Assembly: GCF_014205765.1 (NCBI RefSeq)
Contig: NZ_JACIIZ010000028.1
Span: 1 to 36,811 of the forward strand
From: Nitrospirillum iridis
Lineage (GTDB): Bacteria; Pseudomonadota; Alphaproteobacteria; Azospirillales; Azospirillaceae
Direction: 5' to 3'
Length of the DNA stretch: 36,811 nucleotides
Numbering within the stretch: the first letter of the stretch is position 1; each line of letters begins with the position of its first letter. Shown piece after piece: positions 32,003-36,811 of the stretch. Position numbers and translations under genes: made by a program. The notes under the pieces are model-generated. The model saw only the letters and a program-made list of their open reading frames with translations, did not search any database and had not been told where the DNA came from.

Positions 32003-33877
32003 ATGGCGATCCAGACCGCGAAAGCCGGGCAAGGTAAGAAGGGCGTGATGCTGATGAATCGCATCGGCCCGTCGAATTCGAAGCTGTACATCGCGAATGC
32101 CGATGGCAGCGGGGAACGCGAATTGCTTGCCGAATCCGGATTCGACTATCATGCGAGCTTCTCCGCCGATGGTGAATGGATCACCTTCACGTCGGAGCGC
32201 AATGGCGATGGCCAGTCCGATGTCTTCCGTTGCAGGATAGATGGTAGCGATCTTCAGCCCCTCGTCGAAACGCCATTCGTCGAAGACGCCTGTGTTCTTT
32301 CACCCGATGGGCGAAAACTGGCCTATGTCTCGACCGCGGACGGCTATCAGGCCAATATTTGGGTGCTTGACCTGGACACTGGCGAGCGTCGTAAGCTGAC
32401 CGGACTGCCTGGCGAGGACGTGGATCCCAACACCCCCGACTGTTCCTTCCGTCCGTCCTGGTCACCCGATGGCGCATGGATCGCCTTTTCGTCGGACCGG
32501 GACACCGCCTGGTTCGGTCATAGCGATGGGCATGGCTGGGAACACACCCAGGAACTGTCCGTCTATGTCATGCGCGCTGACGGGAGCGATTTGCGCAAGC
32601 TGATTTCCAAGCCGGGCTGGTCCTATGGCTCGCCCAAATGGTCCCCGGATGGCAGCAGGATCATCTGCTACGAAATCGAACGCGAGCACACCTGGGGCGC
32701 GAGGCGTCCGGAATGGATCGGCCGTGTGCTGTCCCAGATAATTTCGGTGGATGCCGCGACCGGGCAGGATCGGATCGAGCACACCAGCGGGCCGGACCTG
32801 AAACTTTCCCCCCAGTTCCTGCCCAACGGGAGGGATGTCGCCTACTACATCAAGGCCGGTGGCGGCGGGCCCGGCATCCGTGCCACGGATGCGGCATGGG
32901 TGCAGAAGGAAGCGCCCACCGGTCTCCACTACACCTCGGGTGCGCCATCGGTACTGCGCCAGCTGCGCTCACCTTGCTGGTCGCCGGATGGCATGAAGGT
33001 CGTTTATGAGAAAGTCGACTTCTCCTTCCGGGCGCAGGACAAGCCACTGTTCAGCTGGGACAGTGAATGGGAATACCGGTCTACCGACGTCTTCCCGGTT
33101 CTGTCTAACCAGGGGCGTCTCGCCATCACCCAGAAGCAGTTGGGCAACTCGTCGATCGTAACGATGAAGCCCGATGGCACCGACCAGAAGATCGTATTCG
33201 ACGCGGCCAAGGCCGGCCTCGATCCCCTGCTGAACAAGAAGGGCATTGCGGGGGCGTTCCAGCCGGCCTGGTCGCCCGATGGCGAATGGATCGCGTTCGG
33301 CTGCGGCAACTGGTTCCAGTATCGCACCGACGGCAACAAGGCGGTGCTGATGCGCGCCAAGGCGGACGGATCCTTTCACGAGGCGCTCACCGACGGCACG
33401 GTGCATTCGGGCTTTCCGAGCTATCTGGGTGATGGCAGCGGCATCGTTTACCGTGTCTGGGGCGATGGCCATTTCGGCCTGCGTATCATCGATCTGGAAA
33501 CCCGTGCCATCCGCGTGCTCACCACCGAGCGCGACAACCTGCCCTTCGTCTCGCCCGATGGCGAGTTGATCACCTTCACTCGACAGTTCGGGCCGGCAAA
33601 TTACCATGTCTGCACGATCCGCCCGGACGGGTCCGACTTCAAGGTGCTGACCGAAACCGGCGCCAACGACGGCCATTCGATTTGGACCTATGACGGGAAG
33701 ATCGCGTATTCGAGCGGCATGTACGGCTTCCGGGACGAAGCTGGAATCTACGACTTCACCTTCCAACCGTATGGTCAGATCATGGTGATGGACGCGGATG
33801 GATCGAATAAGCGGCTGGTGACCGACAGTCTTTGGGAAGATTCGATGCCGCTCTACATACCCAGCAAATTTCTTTGA
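32003..33877 (+). CDS. cytoplasmic TolB-like beta-propeller protein with PD40 repeats
   Basis: This 624-residue protein is built from repeated TolB/PD40 blades. At least six copies of the core motif are visible: SADGEWITFTS, LSPDGRKLAYVS, WSPDGAWIAFSSD, WSPDGSRIICYE, WSPDGMKVVYEK and WSPDGEWIAFG. There are also several repeats of the type DGSDLRKL or DGTDQKIV between blades. There is no signal peptide and no peptidase domain after the propeller, unlike TolB itself or acylaminoacyl peptidases. Some enzymes, such as oligogalacturonate lyase, have this fold, so it could be a lyase, isomerase or lactonase of the pathway, but nothing in the sequence proves it. GGAGAGG precedes the ATG. It is transcribed alone, with a strong terminator behind it. 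Confidence 0.8.
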   Translation: MAIQTAKAGQGKKGVMLMNRIGPSNSKLYIANADGSGERELLAESGFDYHASFSADGEWITFTSERNGDGQSDVFRCRIDGSDLQPLVETPFVEDACVLSPDGRKLAYVSTADGYQANIWVLDLDTGERRKLTGLPGEDVDPNTPDCSFRPSWSPDGAWIAFSSDRDTAWFGHSDGHGWEHTQELSVYVMRADGSDLRKLISKPGWSYGSPKWSPDGSRIICYEIEREHTWGARRPEWIGRVLSQIISVDAATGQDRIEHTSGPDLKLSPQFLPNGRDVAYYIKAGGGGPGIRATDAAWVQKEAPTGLHYTSGAPSVLRQLRSPCWSPDGMKVVYEKVDFSFRAQDKPLFSWDSEWEYRSTDVFPVLSNQGRLAITQKQLGNSSIVTMKPDGTDQKIVFDAAKAGLDPLLNKKGIAGAFQPAWSPDGEWIAFGCGNWFQYRTDGNKAVLMRAKADGSFHEALTDGTVHSGFPSYLGDGSGIVYRVWGDGHFGLRIIDLETRAIRVLTTERDNLPFVSPDGELITFTRQFGPANYHVCTIRPDGSDFKVLTETGANDGHSIWTYDGKIAYSSGMYGFRDEAGIYDFTFQPYGQIMVMDADGSNKRLVTDSLWEDSMPLYIPSKFL

Positions 33878-33886
33878 CCCAGCACA

Positions 33887-33915
33887 GGCCGCGCTGTCCT
33901 CCGGACGGCGCGGCC
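33887..33915 (+). terminator. rho-independent terminator after the beta-propeller gene
   Basis: GGCCGCGC at 33887-33894 pairs with GCGCGGCC at 33908-33915. The stem extends inward through a T-G wobble and GTCC/GGAC to a three-base loop, giving 13 pairs. A short T-run (CCTTTTC, 33922-33928) follows. It lies 10 bases after the stop codon. Confidence 0.75.
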
Positions 33916-34039
33916 GCCAATCCTTTTCAGGCACGAGGGCGACGGTTTCTCCCCGCCGTCCCTTCGGAGCCGGCGGTATCCCGCAGGCAAACGGCTGTTG
34001 CCGCCTCTTTTTTGCTGGAACGTGGCGACGATGACGTCC

Positions 34040-35110
34040 TCAGGCGAAGGCCACCGCCGTCGGTGCCGGAACCGAGAGCGTGCCGGGCACGCGGGTAAGC
34101 GTGCCGCTCGCTTCGTCGACCTTGAAAACCGTGACTGTGTCTGTTCCCTGGTTGGCGACGAGCAGCCACCGTCCGTCGGGCGAAAGCTCTGCTCCCCAAG
34201 GCTTTTCACCACCAGCCGCGATGCGCTGCACTTCGCTGGGCGCGCCTGTGTTGGGGGCGATGGCGAATACATGAATTTCATGCGTCCTGCGGTTGGACGC
34301 GTAAAGAAACCGGCCGTCCGCGCTCAGCAAGAACGCCGCGGCGCTCGGCTGTCCCTCTGTTCCCGGGGGATCGAGCGCGATACGACCCAGCGCAGCCAGT
34401 TCGCCATTGGCGGGATGCCAGCTGAATACATAGATTTCAGCGGAAAGCTCGGTAAGCAAATAGGCGAAACGGCCATCGGGTCCGAAGTGAAGCAGGCGCG
34501 GACCGGCACCTGCCGGTAGCACGGCCGCCGGGCAGTCGGCAGGGGTCAAGGTCTGTTGTTTGCCGTCGAACCGATAAATGAAGACGCGGTCGGCCCCCAT
34601 ATCGGGCACAAGCACGAAGTGCGCCGACGGATCGACGGTGACACCATGGGGGTGTGGCCCCTGTTGTCGACGATGTGGTCCTGAACCGGACGTTGCTTGG
34701 GACGCCGCTATGGATGACAGATCGCCATCCGCCCCTACCGGAACCGCCGCGACATTCGCGCCGCCGAAGTTTGCGACAAGCAGGACGTTGCTCGCCGGAT
34801 CCAAGGCGAGATGCGTTGCGCCGCCGCCGCCGGAAGATGTGCGGCTGATTGATCGCAGGGTCCCGTCCACCCCGGTTATTTCGAAGCTCCAAACTTCGCC
34901 ATCCCGATCGCCGGCATTGCCGAGTTCGCTGACCGAAAACAAAACCGGGCGGCGGCGGTCGCGTAGCAGCCATGTGGGGCGCGCGATCTCCGCAACGCAG
35001 CCCAGGGGTCTTAACCCTCCTGTCTCCTCGTCCAGCACGGCGGCAAAAATGCCTTGGCCGGGGGCGTTGGCCTGCGTGCCGATGAAGACCAGGGCTTGTT
35101 GTTTGCTCAT
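34040..35110 (-). CDS. lactonase-family seven-bladed beta-propeller (6-phosphogluconolactonase/muconate-lactonizing type)
   Basis: This 356-residue cytoplasmic protein belongs to the lactonase family (PF10282), which includes 6-phosphogluconolactonase Pgl and fungal 3-carboxy-cis,cis-muconate lactonizing enzyme. Family features are the opening FIGTQANAPGQGIFAAVLDE, ATHLALDPASNVLLVANFGG, GPHPHGVTVDPSAHFVLVPD with the conserved PHxH segment, SADGRFLYASNRRTHEI and EKPWGAELSPDGRWLLVANQ. The Asn-Arg after ASN and the PHPH group are in the usual active-site positions. It follows an aromatic-acid transporter gene by 85 bases on the same strand. Lactone hydrolysis or formation in aromatic breakdown is therefore as likely as a sugar-phosphate role. 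Confidence 0.85.
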   Translation of the reverse strand: MSKQQALVFIGTQANAPGQGIFAAVLDEETGGLRPLGCVAEIARPTWLLRDRRRPVLFSVSELGNAGDRDGEVWSFEITGVDGTLRSISRTSSGGGGATHLALDPASNVLLVANFGGANVAAVPVGADGDLSSIAASQATSGSGPHRRQQGPHPHGVTVDPSAHFVLVPDMGADRVFIYRFDGKQQTLTPADCPAAVLPAGAGPRLLHFGPDGRFAYLLTELSAEIYVFSWHPANGELAALGRIALDPPGTEGQPSAAAFLLSADGRFLYASNRRTHEIHVFAIAPNTGAPSEVQRIAAGGEKPWGAELSPDGRWLLVANQGTDTVTVFKVDEASGTLTRVPGTLSVPAPTAVAFA

Positions 35111-35195
35111 TTCGACATCCTAAGAGGTCCAGGACCGCATCGCGCAACCCCGACGAAATCAACACTCAGTCAGGCATTCCGCCCCGCGCCGCCGC

Positions 35196-36458
35196 TCAAC
35201 TGTCCGCCACGGATGCGGGATCCACCGGCTCCTTTGGCCTGCGGGAGCCTCGAAACGCCGCCGGCAGCGCCCATGTCATCAGCAGGAGCGCCAGCCCGGC
35301 GGCGACAGCGATCGGAATGGTGCTGAGCACGGCCTTGTCCGCGCTCATTCCACCCGATAGTAGCCAACCGGCATAAATCGGGCCGAGGATGGAGCCGATG
35401 CGTCCCATCGCCGCCGCCATGCCCACGCCCGTGCCATGACGCGCAGATGGGTAGAGACGGGGCGCGATGCCAAAGAGGGCAAATTGCGCGCCGAGAATGA
35501 AGAACCCCGCGACCATCGCGGCGAGGACCATCAGCCCCGGCGTATCGGCGAACGCGAATAGCGCAAGGCCCGCCGCGATCCCGAAATAGGTGGGCAGCAT
35601 GATGGCACGCACCCCGATCAGATCGCAGAGCCGGCCTGTCAGAAGGGCGCCGACGATGCCGCTCAGGTTGAGCGCCAGCATCACTCCGGAGGCCATGGTC
35701 GGGGGAAGGCCTTTGTCGATCACGAGCGCGGGCGCCCAGCCGATCAGCAGCGAAAACACGGCAAGGGTCAGGATGAATGTCAGCCAGAGCAGCGGCGTGG
35801 CCAATATCCTGCCGCCGCCGAACAGCGTGTTGCCGCCGGCCGGTTCGTGGGCGTCATCGCCCACGGCGCGATCGCCGACCCCGGGAATGCCGAACATCAG
35901 CAGGGGGGCGACCAGTAACGTCAGCACACCGCCGAACACAAACAGTCCACGCCAGCCAAAACTGGGGATGGTCGCCAAGCCTGCCAGTGCGGCGAGCACG
36001 CCTCCGAACGGGAGGCCACACATCACCGCGGTGACCAGCGTGGTGATGCGATGTCTGCCCGCGATGGCGGCGACGATCGCGATGAGCGTCGGCATGGCGC
36101 CGCCGATCGCGACACCGGTTAGAATTCGGGCGAGCAAGAGCGTTTGATAGCTTGTGACGAAGGCGGTCAGCAGGGTGGCGACCCCAAGACCACAAATCGA
36201 GATGATCAAGACGCCACGCCGCCCAAGGCGGTCGGAAAGGATGCCACCGGCCATGGCACCGAGCGCCATGCCCATAAGACCCGAGCTTAGCGCCACGCCG
36301 ACTTGCTGGGGAAGCAGCCCGAGTTGCGGCCGCAGCCTTGGCATCGCCACCGAAACGACCTGGAGGTCATATCCTTCCAGGGCGGCGGCGCTGAAGCACA
36401 GCGCGAATATCGTCCAGAACCTTCCCGGACTTATTGGGGTGGAAACGGCGCCGGTCAT
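35196..36458 (-). CDS. MFS aromatic-acid transporter, AAHS (PcaK/BenK-like) family
   Basis: This 420-residue inner-membrane permease has about 12 hydrophobic segments. The first carries ALEGYDLQVVSVAMPRL, matching the DGYD-type motif of the aromatic acid:H+ symporter family, although with Glu for the first Asp. The loop signature GGILSDRLGRRGVL lies between segments 2 and 3, RILTGVAIGGAMP in segment 4, and SARHGTGVGMAAAMGRIGSI matches the second-half motif. It is the first gene of a minus-strand operon with the lactonase-family protein. It probably imports an aromatic acid across the inner membrane after the outer-membrane receptor at 1474 has taken it up (inference). Confidence 0.88.
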   Translation of the reverse strand: MTGAVSTPISPGRFWTIFALCFSAAALEGYDLQVVSVAMPRLRPQLGLLPQQVGVALSSGLMGMALGAMAGGILSDRLGRRGVLIISICGLGVATLLTAFVTSYQTLLLARILTGVAIGGAMPTLIAIVAAIAGRHRITTLVTAVMCGLPFGGVLAALAGLATIPSFGWRGLFVFGGVLTLLVAPLLMFGIPGVGDRAVGDDAHEPAGGNTLFGGGRILATPLLWLTFILTLAVFSLLIGWAPALVIDKGLPPTMASGVMLALNLSGIVGALLTGRLCDLIGVRAIMLPTYFGIAAGLALFAFADTPGLMVLAAMVAGFFILGAQFALFGIAPRLYPSARHGTGVGMAAAMGRIGSILGPIYAGWLLSGGMSADKAVLSTIPIAVAAGLALLLMTWALPAAFRGSRRPKEPVDPASVADS

Positions 36459-36772
36459 TGGAAGTCATCCGGGCTGGTGTGGCCGGGGCGCTGCCGAGAC
36501 GAGCACGAAACATCCTCACGGCGTGCTGTTGGCCCTTTGCAGGCTGCCTGCGTCATCACCCCTCCCTCACCGAATTTAATTATGAGGGGCAGGGTATCAA
36601 TGGGGAATCCGCCCGGAGATATCCAATCTGCCCGCAAGGTGATCGCAAAAGGGAACGATCTGTCAGCGTTGTTCGTGCGCCGCGATAGCGTCCGTCAAGC
36701 TGGTGTAAAAGCGGCGCGGATAGCGTCCGTCAAGCTGGTGTAAAAGCGGCGCGCGTTTGAGGTGGCCGTTGG
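36459..36772. other. right-edge gene-free region with IS-like repeats
   Basis: No gene is supported in these 314 bases. They include the promoter side of the MFS operon and, at 36684-36753, a 35-bp tandem repeat that resembles an IS terminus. Confidence 0.45.
36684..36753. repeat. two exact tandem copies of a 35-bp unit
   Basis: Bases 36684-36718 and 36719-36753 are identical and directly adjacent. The unit contains GTCCGTCAAGCTGGTGTAAA. Such a sequence is reminiscent of the outer ends of IS256-family elements, whose inverted repeats often include a TTTACACCA block on the complementary strand; that comparison is from memory. Confidence 0.8.
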
Positions 36773-36811
36773 TCAGGCGGCTTTGGGTGAGAATGTGACG
36801 GCTGGGACAGT
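36773..36811 (-). CDS. possible C-terminus of a transposase entering from the right edge
   Basis: On the minus strand the frame ends ...TVPAVTFSPKAA and stops at 36775-36773, 19 bases before the 35-bp repeats begin on that strand. A short coding tail just inside a terminal repeat is what an IS would show. Only 12 codons are visible, so the family (IS256-like or other) cannot be verified. Confidence 0.3.
   Translation of the reverse strand, partial: TVPAVTFSPKAA

Noticed and set aside
1-36811. CRISPR arrays, tRNA, rRNA or a replication origin
   Set aside because: No regularly spaced repeats, cloverleaf-like segments, rRNA-like sequence or origin iterons were seen on reading the window.

Overview
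The window is GC-rich DNA from an alphaproteobacterium, most likely a sphingomonad or a relative. The pointers are a TonB-dependent receptor of the type common in sphingomonads and several proteins resembling the Sphingobium SYK-6 lignin-aromatic enzymes (LigM/DesA, LigJ, LigB superfamily). The species cannot be fixed from the sequence. Almost every gene fits uptake and breakdown of methoxylated aromatic acids. Both edges carry insertion-sequence debris, so the block looks like a catabolic island.

Layout. (a) 1-1150: a frameshifted IS3-family transposase whose right end abuts a fragment of a second IS3-type transposase. (b) 1474-7022, plus strand: TonB-dependent receptor, LigM-like methyltransferase paralogue 1, PurU and FolD, ending in a perfect 16-bp hairpin. 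(c) 7345-10899: LigM-like O-demethylase 2 (minus), a LysR regulator (plus) and a MetF-type reductase (minus). (d) 11324-14102, plus: a Rieske oxygenase with the same ligand numbering as dicamba O-demethylase, then a ferredoxin reductase fused to a complete dihydroneopterin aldolase (FolB) domain. (e) 14126-17140, minus and converging on (d): LigB-superfamily extradiol dioxygenase, putidaredoxin-type ferredoxin and PabB. (f) 17561-28364: a LysR regulator with two DNA-binding domains, divergent from a long plus-strand gene run: ketoglutarate-semialdehyde-type dehydrogenase, Pht5-like decarboxylase, LigJ, a second amidohydrolase, HpcH/HpaI aldolase, ThDP enzyme, second Pht5-like protein and aldo-keto reductase. 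(g) 28357-31297, minus: a second ThDP enzyme and an MFS transporter. (h) 32003-36458: a TolB-like beta-propeller protein (plus), then an AAHS-type MFS transporter and a lactonase-family propeller (minus). (i) The right edge has a 35-bp tandem repeat and what may be the end of another IS.

How it may work. Two demethylation chemistries are present: tetrahydrofolate-dependent (LigM-like) and Rieske-type. Methyl groups placed on tetrahydrofolate can pass through MetF (5-methyl to 5,10-methylene), FolD (to 10-formyl) and PurU (formate plus free tetrahydrofolate). The island therefore holds a complete loop for regenerating the acceptor. It also holds two folate biosynthesis functions, PabB and FolB, placed in the same transcription units as the Rieske and ring-cleavage genes. 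Ring-cleavage products could enter a 4,5-cleavage route through LigJ (4-oxalomesaconate hydratase) and an aldolase to pyruvate and oxaloacetate. The coupling of folate supply, folate recycling and aromatic demethylation in one island, with a reductase-FolB fusion, is the strongest candidate here for an undescribed system.
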